Below are positions 8,617-16,586 of a stretch of DNA of 64,000 bases, piece after piece. The stretch's first letter is position 1. Each line of letters opens with the position of its first letter. Origin of the DNA: Virgibacillus dokdonensis (GTDB lineage Bacteria > Bacillota > Bacilli > Bacillales > Amphibacillaceae); assembly GCF_900166595.1 (NCBI RefSeq), contig NZ_LT745763.1, positions 2,538,986 to 2,602,985 on the forward strand. The letters are read 5' to 3'. The position numbers and the translations under genes were made by a program. The notes under the pieces are model-generated. The model had not been told where the DNA came from and searched no databases. It was given only the letters and a program-made list of their open reading frames with translations.

Positions 8617-8705
8617 TTAGAAAAATTTGGCTTGTCGCTAATCTTTATAGCCGAAACTGTAGTTGTTGTTATACGATACACCTCTAGACTTTCTTATCGT
8701 GTAAA
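8617..8705 (+). repeat. Family-1 intergenic repeat copy
   Basis: Begins TTAGAAAAATTTGGCTTGTCG and continues CTTTATAGCCGAAACTG and TAGACTTTCTTATCGTGTAA, matching the family-1 consensus with decayed hairpin pairing. It lies in the gap upstream of the YeeE gene. In the rest of the gap one minus-strand frame (about 8723-8850) stays open for 41 codons but has no start. Confidence 0.6.
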
Positions 8706-8881
8706 TAATACTAGAAAAAACTTCACTTCTCAAAATCGCTGTAACTAGCCTTCTCTACAGTTTTAAATTCTATCTCTTTCAAAGCAGAAAACAGCACGAT
8801 TAATAATCCATAGCCCCCTAAGTTATATACATAATTTATTTGCTATATGGAAAATCTACGTATAGCAAAGGAGGAAGTTAC

Positions 8882-9019
8882 ATGTCTGAACAAAACAAAA
8901 ACCGTAACAAAGACAAAAATAAGCAAAACAATCAAAATAAACACAATAAGTTACGTTCCGATGTTGAATTTTCCAGAGAAAATCCAATGAATCAGGAAAT
9001 AAAAAAGCAAAATTGTTAA
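8882..9019 (+). CDS. Small hydrophilic protein, possible gamma-type SASP
   Basis: A 45-residue protein with a strong ribosome site (AAAGGAGGAAGTTAC before ATG). The first half is almost all Asn, Lys and Gln. The second half, DVEFSRENPMNQEIKKQN, resembles the EFASETNAQQVRKQNQ repeat of gamma-type small acid-soluble spore proteins (SspE), which are Asn/Gln-rich amino-acid stores of spores. It has only one such unit and ends in Cys. The assignment rests on this short resemblance. It could also be another small spore or stress protein. Confidence 0.5.
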   Translation: MSEQNKNRNKDKNKQNNQNKHNKLRSDVEFSRENPMNQEIKKQNC

Positions 9020-9522
9020 GCATTAACATTGTTGTACCTAAATTTAATGAAATAAAGCTCGTTGCAAAACGAAAATTCTTCATGAGACTTGGCTTATCGC
9101 TAAGTTTCATTTTTTATACATTGGTTTATTGTAAAACAAAAAATTGCACCAACATGCTCGGAGATAAGCAATTGTTTAGCATTTTCATAAGATAAAATTG
9201 GATCCCTTATAGTACAGTACAAGCGTAACGGCAGCCTTTTGCCACCAGTAAGTCTTTAAAAATACATATGTTAAAAAGCAGCACTACTTTCATAAAGCAT
9301 TTTATTATGCTTTTTTTTACACATCACGTAAACTCTATATAGCTCCAAACGATTCAAACATGGAGCACCACTTATATTTCCTTTTAGAAAAATTCTATGA
9401 CGGAAAAATGAATTATATTCCTATATAATGTGAATCTTGACTCAGCAGGGAGTTTGATACATCCTCCACTGAATGTTCGTACTATCATACTCAAAAGCCT
9501 CTAAATGAAAGGGAGGTTCTCC
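9020..9522. other. Gene-free stretch before the C45 peptidase gene
   Basis: Holds a degenerate family-1 repeat fragment near 9078-9140 (GAGACTTGGCTTATCGCTAA) and an A/T-rich region with TATATAATG (about 9422-9430) that could be the -10 region of the next gene. No credible ORF was found. Confidence 0.4.
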
Positions 9523-10572
9523 ATGCAACAAGTTTATAGTGATATTAATCAATTTCGTGGATCTCATTACGACCTTGGCTATTACCAAGGAACGCTATTA
9601 AAAAATTTGCCTATTTTACCCAATCGAAAAAAGCAATGGGCCGCAAAAAAGCAACGCCATTTTATAATAGATGACAACAAAATAAAAGAACGATTATTTC
9701 AATTTGCACCTGGTATCTGGGATGAACTTCACGGTCTAAAAGATGCTCTACAAATGAATATTAATGAAGCAATTCAAGATTTTGGTGGATATTATTTGGA
9801 GTACGGTCGTAGCGGATGCTCAATTTACACAAATACGGATTACATGGTGCGAAATTACGATAATGCTCCCTCTACCTATGAAGGTCGTTATTTACTGTAT
9901 CAACCTACAGATTATGGATACGCCGCTCTCGGCCCTACAATGCAAATAACAGGACGAACAGATGGGATGAACGAGCATGGTTTAGCAATGGGGTATAACT
10001 TTATTAATCGTAAGCAGTCTGCTGACGGATTTTTATGTAATATGATTGGACGAATTATTTTGGAAACATGTAAAAATGTAGAAGAGGCTGTTGCACTTTT
10101 AAGGGAAATACCACATCGACACTCTTTTAGTTACGCCTTACTCGATAAAAATGGCATGAGTAAAGTCGTCGAAGCCTCTCCTCGAGATGTTGTGGTACAC
10201 AATGCTTCTATTTGCACAAATCATTTTCAGCATTTATCTAAAGAAAACCGTTTTCGCATGGATGATTCCTTGCGACGTTACGATGCAATAGAAAGTCAGT
10301 CTACACATATCCATACCCCTTATCAAGGTTTCCAAATGTTCAATCAGTCAAATAATGGTATATTTTCGACGAAATATGGATCTTGGGCTGGAACACTGCA
10401 TACGGCGCTATATCTACCTAAAAGTAAACTTGCGTGGTTTGCGCTAGGAGGAAATAGAGAGCCTTTACTATTTGACTTTAACCGTTGGCTTCAAGGTAAA
10501 GACACAAATATGAAGCAAGTAAAAGGAGAATTGCATAGTTTGGAAGTTTTTGCAAACATGAAACTTTTTTAA
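9523..10572 (+). CDS. C45/choloylglycine-hydrolase-like Ntn hydrolase
   Basis: Predicted amidase of 349 residues of the acyltransferase/choloylglycine hydrolase group. The start at 9523 follows GGGAGG at good spacing; the six residues upstream in frame have no ribosome site. The nucleophile is probably Cys99 in YGRSGCSIYTNTDYMVRNYD, which would be exposed by self-cleavage after Gly98 as in other Ntn enzymes. TGRTDGMNEHGLAMGYNF and the late TCHxHF-like ICTNHFQH segment also fit. Substrates in the family are linear amides, penicillins and bile salts; the one here is unknown. It is a single gene followed by a hairpin. Confidence 0.8.
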   Translation: MQQVYSDINQFRGSHYDLGYYQGTLLKNLPILPNRKKQWAAKKQRHFIIDDNKIKERLFQFAPGIWDELHGLKDALQMNINEAIQDFGGYYLEYGRSGCSIYTNTDYMVRNYDNAPSTYEGRYLLYQPTDYGYAALGPTMQITGRTDGMNEHGLAMGYNFINRKQSADGFLCNMIGRIILETCKNVEEAVALLREIPHRHSFSYALLDKNGMSKVVEASPRDVVVHNASICTNHFQHLSKENRFRMDDSLRRYDAIESQSTHIHTPYQGFQMFNQSNNGIFSTKYGSWAGTLHTALYLPKSKLAWFALGGNREPLLFDFNRWLQGKDTNMKQVKGELHSLEVFANMKLF

Positions 10573-10606
10573 TGGTGCTAGAAGCACGAATCATTTTTTC
10601 TCAACA

Positions 10607-10637
10607 TAACCAGTGGGCGATGTTTCCCTTCTGGTTA
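10607..10637 (+). terminator. Hairpin after the C45 peptidase gene
   Basis: TAACCAG (10607-10613) pairs with CTGGTTA (10631-10637), with an inner GGG/CCC pair. It lies 35 bases after the stop. The tail (CTTGAAGCCTTTTCT) is only partly T-rich. Confidence 0.5.
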
Positions 10638-10682
10638 CTTGAAGCCTTTTCTACCTTCTATCTATGTTATACTTATATACGT

Positions 10683-10742
10683 TAGAAAAACTTGGCTTGT
10701 CGCCAAGTTTTATGGCAAAAGCTAACGTTTTTCCAATAGTGG
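10683..10742 (+). repeat. Family-1 intergenic repeat copy with intact hairpin
   Basis: TTAGAAAAACTTGGC then TTGTC then GCCAAGTT forms a perfect 8-bp stem. TTATGGC, GTTTTTC and TATAGTGG-like text follow as in the other copies. It runs directly into GGAACAAAGG, the start motif of family-2 elements. Confidence 0.75.
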
Positions 10743-10834
10743 AACAAAGGGACAAATACATCTCAAAAACGTCTAAAAAATGGACATGTCCAGTAATAGT
10801 AGGAACACATAATCATTCGCTTGGAAGGAAAGGT

Positions 10835-10930
10835 GTCGACTCCTACTGGAAAAGCATGAGCTTGGCGTTTTTTGCGAGCGAGGAGACTCAAGCAACCCTG
10901 TGGAAAGCGCCCGCCTATAGTGAAAAACGA
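10835..10930 (+). repeat. Degenerate copy of a Bacillaceae intergenic repeat
   Basis: Contains GTCGACTCCTACTGG, AAAAGCATGAGCTTGGCG, GAGGAGACTCAAGCA and TGTGGAAAGCGCCCGCCTATAG in order. This is a decayed form of a GC-rich repeat I recognise as common between genes in Bacillaceae. Part of it recurs at 50850-50886. It opens a spurious 105-codon frame that should not be called a gene. Confidence 0.6.
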
Positions 10931-10937
10931 CGGGTTC

Positions 10938-11032
10938 AAGTACGTATACAATTTGGATTAGGAAAACAAATAAAATTTTAGAAAAATAACGGGTGAATAT
11001 AGCACCTAAATTCATATACGAGGAGTCATTTT
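10938..11032 (+). promoter_or_regulatory. pabA 5' leader shared with the LysR gene leader
   Basis: The 95 bases before pabA align closely with the 88 bases before the LysR gene at 50976, right up to the ribosome site. Shared blocks are AAAACAAATAAAAT, GGGYGAATA, CRCCTAAAT and ARGGAGT. A short hairpin GGTG-AATATAG-CACC (10992-11006) is conserved as GGCG/CGCC in the other copy. The role is unknown. Confidence 0.5.
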
Positions 11033-11635
11033 ATGATACTCATGATTGACAATTATGATTCATTTACCTTCAATTTAGTACAATATATGAGACAGCTTGA
11101 TTTGGAAGTGCGTATTGAAAGAAATGATGCGATCACTGTAGAAGAAATTCAACAATTGCAGCCAGAAGCGATTGTCCTGTCTCCAGGTCCTGGAACTCCA
11201 AATTCAGCTGGAATTTGTTTAGAAATTGTAACGAAACTATACCAGCAATTTCCTATACTTGGTATATGCCTTGGTCATCAAACGATTGCCCAAGCTTTTG
11301 GCGCCACGATTGAAAAAGCAAAACAACCCATGCATGGTAAAGTGTCTCTCATTACCCACGATAATCGAAGAATGTTTCAAAATCTAAATAATCCTCTAGC
11401 AGTTACTCGGTATCATTCCCTCATTGTAAATAAAGAATCCATGCCAGACTGCTTAGAAACAAGCGCTACGACAAAAGAGGGAGAAATCATGGCGCTTCGC
11501 CATAAAATTTATCCAATAGAAGGCATACAAGCACATCCCGAGGCAATTTTATCAAAAAGTGGAATCGAATTACTACATAATTTTTTTACTGTCAAAGGAA
11601 GTTATAAGAATGGAAAATATTTACCTGCAATTTGA
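11033..11635 (+). CDS. pabA: Aminodeoxychorismate/anthranilate synthase glutaminase subunit
   Basis: Class I glutamine amidotransferase of 200 residues that feeds ammonia to the chorismate-using partner. It has MILMIDNYDSFTFNLVQY, the oxyanion strand VLSPGPGTPNSAG, the nucleophile motif LGICLGHQTIAQAFG and the His-Glu pair IQAHPEAIL. ATG follows CGAGGAGT. It overlaps the next gene by 26 bases, so the pair is translationally coupled. Fusion of the partner to a lyase domain makes a p-aminobenzoate (folate) role more likely than tryptophan, though such subunits can serve both. Confidence 0.93.
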   Translation: MILMIDNYDSFTFNLVQYMRQLDLEVRIERNDAITVEEIQQLQPEAIVLSPGPGTPNSAGICLEIVTKLYQQFPILGICLGHQTIAQAFGATIEKAKQPMHGKVSLITHDNRRMFQNLNNPLAVTRYHSLIVNKESMPDCLETSATTKEGEIMALRHKIYPIEGIQAHPEAILSKSGIELLHNFFTVKGSYKNGKYLPAI

Positions 11636-13337
11636 CTTTAACGAACAGCAACCTGTTGCATTCAAAGATCCCATTACCATTATTTACACCTATGAGTTAT
11701 CTGAAGTTGTCCCTTGTTTGCAGAAGGTGGAGCAATATATTCAAGCTGGATACTACGCAGGAGGGTTTCTAGCTTATGAAGCTGCGCCAGCATTTGACCC
11801 AGCTTTTCAAGTACATACAAACGGGAGCTTCCCGCTAATATGGTTCGGTATTTTTTCAGAAGCGGAGGCACCTCACAAACGACGAGTGAGTCCATTTGCC
11901 ATTCAAAAATGGCAAATGGATATCAAAGAACAAGAATATAAGCAGCAAATTGAACATATTAAACAGCAGATTGAAGAAGGTCATACATATCAAGTTAATT
12001 ATACCATTCCCTTAAAGAGCTATTTTACAGGTGATAGCTTTGCATATTATGAGCAATTAGCCGCTTCTCAAGCTGCAAACTACGCTGCTTATTTACAAAC
12101 GGGCAATTATTCTATTTTATCGGCTTCCCCAGAGCTTTTTTTTCATTTGAAAAAGGGGGTAGTTACTACAAAACCGATGAAAGGAACTGCAAAAAGAGGT
12201 AGCACAATCGAAGAGGATAAAGCAAATGCGGATTGGCTCTATTATTCTGAAAAGAATCGTGCGGAAAATGTGATGATTGTTGATTTATTACGTAACGATC
12301 TTAGTAGAATTGCAAAACGCGGAACCGTACGTGTACCTGAACTGTTTGCAATAGAACGCTACCCCACTGTTTTTCAAATGACATCAACTGTTACAGCAGA
12401 AGTGGAAACGAATTTAACGAGCATCTTTGAAGCATTGTTTCCTTGTGGTTCGATTACCGGGGCACCAAAAGTCAGCACCATGAATATCATTCGTAATATA
12501 GAAAAAACACCGCGCAATATTTATTGTGGCGCAATTGGCTACATAACTCCTGAACATGAGGCGATTTTCAACGTACCGATTCGAACGGTATCCATTGACA
12601 ACACTAGTAATGAAGCTACTTACGGTGTAGGAGGAGGAATAACTTGGGATTCAACAGCGGAGGAAGAATATGAAGAAATGCTTGCCAAAACGCTCGTGTT
12701 AGAAAAAAAGGAAAATAGCTTTGACTTACTGGAAAGTATTCGGCTAGAAAACGGTTGTTATCCATTGCTTGCGTACCATTTAAACAGAATGGAAAAATCG
12801 GCTACCCATTTTTCTTACCCATTTGATCCATTATTTATAAAGCAGAAACTCGAACAAATCGCCCAACAATTGAATACAGGAGTGCACAAATTGCGTTTAT
12901 TGTTATCCAAAACTGGGCAAATTAATTTAGATCTTCAGCCGATAAGCATGTTAAAAAAACAACTGCATGTTCGTCTTGCTACACGGGCAATAAACAAAAC
13001 AAACCCTTTCTTTTATCATAAAACGACAAACCGAGAAATATACGAGGCTTTTTTAACAGAGCATCCCGATGCTGATGACGTTTTATTATGGAATGATGAG
13101 TTGCAAATCACCGAATTTACCATTGGCAATGTGGTCGTAGAAATAGATAAAAAATATTATACTCCCCCAGTAGAATGCGGGTTGCTACCAGGAACCTTCC
13201 GTCAATATGTACTTGAAACAAAAGAAGTGCAAGAAAAAATCATTACTATTACAGATTTACAACAAATATCGAATATCTGGCTTATTAACAGCGTCAGAGG
13301 CTGGGTTCCTGTTACCCTTGAAAGGGAACAAATGTAA
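11610..13337 (+). CDS. pabB: Fused aminodeoxychorismate synthase component I and lyase (PabB-PabC)
   Basis: Bifunctional enzyme of 575 residues that makes p-aminobenzoate from chorismate. The start at 11610 follows AAAGGAAG inside the end of pabA. Residues about 90-365 are the chorismate-binding domain (SASPELFFHL, TKPMKGTAKRG, VMIVDLLRNDLSRIA, CGSITGAPKVSTMNIIR). Residues about 375-575 are a class IV PLP domain (FDLLESIRLENGCYPLL, a candidate Schiff-base lysine in FFYHKTTNREIY, ECGLLPGTFRQ). Pre-chorismate N-terminal sequence is short. No folate genes such as folP follow; instead a terminator shared with the converging ZIP gene. Confidence 0.92.
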   Translation: MENIYLQFDFNEQQPVAFKDPITIIYTYELSEVVPCLQKVEQYIQAGYYAGGFLAYEAAPAFDPAFQVHTNGSFPLIWFGIFSEAEAPHKRRVSPFAIQKWQMDIKEQEYKQQIEHIKQQIEEGHTYQVNYTIPLKSYFTGDSFAYYEQLAASQAANYAAYLQTGNYSILSASPELFFHLKKGVVTTKPMKGTAKRGSTIEEDKANADWLYYSEKNRAENVMIVDLLRNDLSRIAKRGTVRVPELFAIERYPTVFQMTSTVTAEVETNLTSIFEALFPCGSITGAPKVSTMNIIRNIEKTPRNIYCGAIGYITPEHEAIFNVPIRTVSIDNTSNEATYGVGGGITWDSTAEEEYEEMLAKTLVLEKKENSFDLLESIRLENGCYPLLAYHLNRMEKSATHFSYPFDPLFIKQKLEQIAQQLNTGVHKLRLLLSKTGQINLDLQPISMLKKQLHVRLATRAINKTNPFFYHKTTNREIYEAFLTEHPDADDVLLWNDELQITEFTIGNVVVEIDKKYYTPPVECGLLPGTFRQYVLETKEVQEKIITITDLQQISNIWLINSVRGWVPVTLEREQM

Positions 13338-13356
13338 AAATAGATTTTGTAGAAGT

Positions 13357-13394
13357 AAAAAGCTCCAGATAGATTTGTCTATTCTGGAGCTTTT
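13357..13394. terminator. Bidirectional terminator between pabBC and the ZIP gene
   Basis: AAAAGCTCCAGATAGA (13357-13372) pairs with TCTATTCTGGAGCTTTT (13378-13394), with one bulged base. T-runs follow on both strands, so it can end both converging transcripts. Confidence 0.88.
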
Positions 13395-13396
13395 CT

Positions 13397-14215
13397 TTAA
13401 CCAAGCGCAACATCTAATATCATCATAACCGTAAAGCCAACCATTAAACTCATGGAGGCTAAATCACGATTGCCTTGTTCTTGTGATCCAGGAATAACCT
13501 CTTCTGCCACTACAAAAATCATTGCTCCGGCTGCAAAACTAAGTGCATATGGTAATAGTGGCTGAATAAATGTCACTGCTAAGGCACCGACAACCCCAGC
13601 TATTGGTTCAACCATACCTGAAAATTGACCGTACATAAAGCTTTTCTTCCTAGACATCCCTTCTCTTCGTAACGGCATTGATACCGCAACACCTTCAGGG
13701 AAATTTTGAATGCCAATACCGATCGCTAAGGCTACTGCCCCTGTAATAGTCGCTGTTGGAAGGTCAGCAGCAATAGCTCCAAATGCGACACCAACGGCTA
13801 AGCCCTCAGGAATATTGTGTAACGTAATCGCCAAAACTAACAGCGTGCTACGTTTTTTACGTCCTGGATGTATCCCTTCTGCTTCTTGGATTGGAGAAGT
13901 AGGATGCAAATGTGGTAATACCTTGTCAAAACCCCATAGTGCTATTCCACCAAACATAAAACCGATAGCGGCAGGAACCCATGGCGTGTCACCGTTAGCT
14001 TCCGCCATATCTAACGCTGGAGATAATAACGACCAAAAACTAGCTGCAATCATTACGCCGCCTGCAAAACCGAGCATGCTATCTAAAAAACGTTGGTTAA
14101 AATTTTTGGTTGTAAAAACGAGAGCTGCGCCGAGTGCTGTCATCCCCCATGTAAATAAAGTTGCAATTAATGCTTGAAATATTGGATGTAATGTAAGAAA
14201 ATAATCTACGAGCAT
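13397..14215 (-). CDS. ZIP-family metal (zinc-type) transporter
   Basis: Inner-membrane metal transporter of 272 residues with about eight hydrophobic segments, the usual size of GufA/ZupT-type bacterial ZIPs. The two metal-site helices are plain: [15 protein letters not shown] and [15 protein letters not shown] short cytoplasmic loop has HLHPTSP. ATG 14215 is 7 bases after GGAGGG; the ATG two codons upstream is only one base away from it and is unlikely. ZIPs move divalent metals into the cytoplasm; zinc is most usual but iron or manganese are possible. Confidence 0.9.
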   Translation of the reverse strand: MLVDYFLTLHPIFQALIATLFTWGMTALGAALVFTTKNFNQRFLDSMLGFAGGVMIAASFWSLLSPALDMAEANGDTPWVPAAIGFMFGGIALWGFDKVLPHLHPTSPIQEAEGIHPGRKKRSTLLVLAITLHNIPEGLAVGVAFGAIAADLPTATITGAVALAIGIGIQNFPEGVAVSMPLRREGMSRKKSFMYGQFSGMVEPIAGVVGALAVTFIQPLLPYALSFAAGAMIFVVAEEVIPGSQEQGNRDLASMSLMVGFTVMMILDVALG

Positions 14216-14334
14216 GCGCATACCCTCCAAAATATCAATTATTTGCCATACTACCATTTTATCATACATTATCCTATTGGCACATGAACAAGCTATTCAC
14301 GACACTATTTATTGAAAGGAGGGGACATAACATC

Positions 14335-14721
14335 ATGCGACTTTGGCATGAAAAGCTAATCACAAAATTACCTAGACAACAACTTTTAGGGCAACATCGA
14401 GAATGTTGTGCTTTACGAGGAAACGGTTGGGGAAAAAGTCACGCAATTGTAAATTACGTGTTTCACTACTCTCCATATCGCCTGTTTTTATATCACCAAT
14501 TCATTATGGGAGAAATGAAAGTAAGAGGATATCGAGTCGATCCTTTATGGGAAAACGCATTTTACCGAGGGAAACAATGTAAGCAACATACAAAAGAAAG
14601 CCTCTATGCAGGGGAAGAAAATATTAGTAATGAATGGCCTGTCTACCCCGAACATGACGACACATATTTACAAGAATGTGTTGTGAACTTAAAAGAAAAA
14701 GGCATTGATATTTTAGTTTAA
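14335..14721 (+). CDS. Pyrimidine-dimer-glycosylase-like protein (TIGR02328/Pyr_excise)
   Basis: Small protein of 128 residues; ATG follows AAAGGAGGGG. The sequence MRLWHEKLITKLPRQQLLGQ then HRECCALRGNGWGK is the hallmark of the TIGR02328 group, related to the pyrimidine dimer DNA glycosylase (endonuclease V) fold. The N-terminal Arg-Leu-Trp-His and the HREC segment correspond to the conserved core. Family members are predicted to act on UV-damaged DNA, but biochemical proof for this subgroup is not known to me. The next gene on the other strand is splB, another UV-repair gene. Confidence 0.75.
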   Translation: MRLWHEKLITKLPRQQLLGQHRECCALRGNGWGKSHAIVNYVFHYSPYRLFLYHQFIMGEMKVRGYRVDPLWENAFYRGKQCKQHTKESLYAGEENISNEWPVYPEHDDTYLQECVVNLKEKGIDILV

Positions 14722-14813
14722 TTTATTTTATAGAAGGCTGGTCTTGCAAAAGTTGTTCCTACTTACTATAAACCAACAATCTTTGGGAGAAGCTCCCGTT
14801 TTTCTAAACGTAA

Positions 14814-15040
14814 GAACAAAGGCGCAAGCGCCCGTTTAGCAACGTAGCGAGTGGAACGAATCAACGAAAGTTTTAGGAATCATGCCACTAAAACAGGGGT
14901 ATGCCGACGGTGGGCGGCAAGCCCGTTTTTAGTCGGCCTTCCTTTTTAACACGAACCGATGATGACTTATCGTAGGGCGATGGAGTGAAGTCGCCTAGTT
15001 GCTAGGCGCTGGAGCCGGACGTGGCTAAATAACTTAGTAA
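14814..15040 (+). repeat. Family-2 structured intergenic repeat, copy A
   Basis: About 225 bases starting GAACAAAGGCGCAAGCGCC and ending near GGAGCCGGACGTGGCTAAA. It has several self-complementary parts: GGCGC-AA-GCGCC; CACTAAAACAGGGG with CCCGTTTTTAGT; GGCGA with TCGCC; GCGCCTAGC-type pairing near the end. It is highly similar to 26019-26240 over its whole length. Part of a degenerate family-1 element (about 14730-14800) precedes it. It holds no ORF. Confidence 0.75.
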
Positions 15041-15077
15041 GTTTATTCACAGCTGCTAAATTTTATAATTTCCTAGA

Positions 15078-15136
15078 CCATAAGAAAAGGGGCTGCTTAT
15101 ACCACTTTAGTGGATTAGCAGCCCCTTTTCTTATGG
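15078..15136. terminator. Bidirectional terminator before splB end
   Basis: A perfect 20-bp stem (15078-15097 with 15117-15136, core AAGAAAAGGGGCTGCT) surrounds a loop that itself contains CCAC-TTTA-GTGG. Being A/T-flanked on both sides it can end splAB and anything read from the left. Confidence 0.8.
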
Positions 15137-15168
15137 TGTTGCCACAAATTCTAAAGATAAACATTTTA

Positions 15169-16197
15169 TCACGTGAAATATTCCACTTTGGCAGCTGGAA
15201 ATAACTCTTGAATATACCCATGTAATGTCGTTTTTATATCAGCCTGTTCTTCATCTTTATATACATATTTTCCAATGCCGTAACGGCCCCATTTCCATTT
15301 TCGTTTTGATTCGTCTAGCTCTAACTTAGTCATTGGATAATTTTTCTCAATTACACGCTTAGCTGGCTTCGTAAAACGATGCTGAATCATTTCAAAAGTT
15401 AAATCTTTCTTCGCTTTTTCTGGCAGCATTGCTTCCAATTTTTCAAACATCTCATAGTAGCCTGTTTTCCAACCTTCATGCAAATAAATTGGTGCAACGA
15501 TAAAACCTAATGGATAACCTGCCTTAGCCACCTTTGCAGCAGCTTCTATTCGCTCATGAAGCCTGGACGTACCCGGCTCAAAGTATTTAATAATGTAATC
15601 ATCATTAATACTAAAGCGGAAGCGAGTTCTTCCATTGTGTTCAGCATCGAGTAAATGATCAACATGAGCAAATTTCGTAACAAATCGCAACTGTCCATGC
15701 TCTGTTTTTCCGAAGAATTCGATTGCTCGTTTTAATGTGTGGGTTAAATGATCGATACCTACAATATCCGACGTACAGGAAGCTTCAAAACGCGTAATTT
15801 CTGGGGCTCTTTCTTCCATATATGCCTCCGCAGCTTCAAATATCTCTTCTGTGTTAACATACGTACGAATATACGGTTTGCTCCCCATTGTCGTCTGTAA
15901 ATAACAATAATGACAATGGCCCATGCACCCTGTAGCAAAAGGGATAGCGTATTCGGCAGAAGGTTTTGACGTATCAAATTTTAACGTTTTTCGTAACCCT
16001 ACTACTAAAGTAGATTTTGCTACCCGATATTTTTGAAAATGGTTATCTCCAGGTAAATTACGAATCTGATTATGGGAAGTAGTTTGCCGAATCTCTATCC
16101 CCATATTCTCAAACTTTGTAACGAGCTCTTGCCCTAAAGGATAATCCAATGCTTTTGGCTCCACATAAACAAGTTGCGGCACAAACGGCTTAACCAT
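15169..16197 (-). CDS. splB: Spore photoproduct lyase
   Basis: Radical-SAM enzyme that reverses the spore photoproduct (thymine dimer) during germination. The ATG at 16197 follows AGGAAGGAT and gives 342 residues, the length of Bacillus SplB; the longer frame overlaps splA and lacks a ribosome site. The iron-sulfur motif C-x3-C-x2-C is GCMGHCHYCYLQ, and the conserved H-atom-donor cysteine is in FEASCTSDIVGIDH. The first codons overlap the end of splA by 8 bases, so the two are one operon. Confidence 0.96.
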   Translation of the reverse strand: MVKPFVPQLVYVEPKALDYPLGQELVTKFENMGIEIRQTTSHNQIRNLPGDNHFQKYRVAKSTLVVGLRKTLKFDTSKPSAEYAIPFATGCMGHCHYCYLQTTMGSKPYIRTYVNTEEIFEAAEAYMEERAPEITRFEASCTSDIVGIDHLTHTLKRAIEFFGKTEHGQLRFVTKFAHVDHLLDAEHNGRTRFRFSINDDYIIKYFEPGTSRLHERIEAAAKVAKAGYPLGFIVAPIYLHEGWKTGYYEMFEKLEAMLPEKAKKDLTFEMIQHRFTKPAKRVIEKNYPMTKLELDESKRKWKWGRYGIGKYVYKDEEQADIKTTLHGYIQELFPAAKVEYFT

Positions 16198-16447
16198 AAT
16201 ATCCTTCCTGATCCGCCACACCAAACGCAGAGGCATATGCAGATTCAGCTTCATCCGATGTTTTATACACAGCTACTTCCTCTGTTAAAGGATAGTACGT
16301 TTCATGGATAAATAGTGCCAACTCATTGGATTGCTCTGGGTGTTCGACTACAGCAGCTTGTTGAATGTGTGCAACATTTTGGGCATGTGGATTGCGAATA
16401 ATGATGTAAACAACTTCACCTGGTTGAAAATGATTATGCACTTCCAT
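16190..16447 (-). CDS. splA: Transcriptional regulator SplA
   Basis: Small protein of 85 residues that in Bacillus damps expression of splAB. It has the family pattern FQPGEVVYIIIRNPHAQNVA followed by ELALFIHETYYPLTEEVAVY. ATG 16447 is 6 bases after AGGTG. It overlaps splB by 8 bases. A sigma-G-like promoter lies upstream, in keeping with forespore expression. Confidence 0.9.
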   Translation of the reverse strand: MEVHNHFQPGEVVYIIIRNPHAQNVAHIQQAAVVEHPEQSNELALFIHETYYPLTEEVAVYKTSDEAESAYASAFGVADQEGYYG

Positions 16448-16478
16448 TTTTTCACCTAGCTTTCTTAACATTTACACT

Positions 16479-16509
16479 CATTATGCGCAATCTTTCCCCT
16501 TTTATTACA
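16479..16509 (-). promoter_or_regulatory. Candidate sigma-G promoter of splAB
   Basis: On the minus strand TGTAATA (16503-16509) and CATAATG (16479-16485) are 17 bases apart. This is close to the forespore sigma-G consensus (TGAATA, 17-18, CATACTA), 31 bases before splA. The B. subtilis operon is sigma-G dependent; the match here was made by eye. Confidence 0.5.
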
Positions 16510-16586
16510 AAATGTCAAATCAATAATAAGAATTAGGGAAGTTCTTTTACATAAACATGACTTCTCCGTAAAATTTTTGTTAAAAC

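Noticed and set aside
8723..8850. Minus-strand 41-codon open stretch upstream of the small SASP-like gene
   Set aside because: No start codon, and it runs into the ribosome-site region of the plus-strand gene.
10664..10981. 105-codon plus-strand frame before pabA
   Set aside because: It is made of a family-1 repeat and a worn Bacillaceae intergenic repeat; no ribosome site and no protein-like character.
13710..14177. 155-codon frame opposite the ZIP transporter gene
   Set aside because: Antisense shadow of a hydrophobic, alanine-rich gene; the minus-strand ZIP motifs are decisive.
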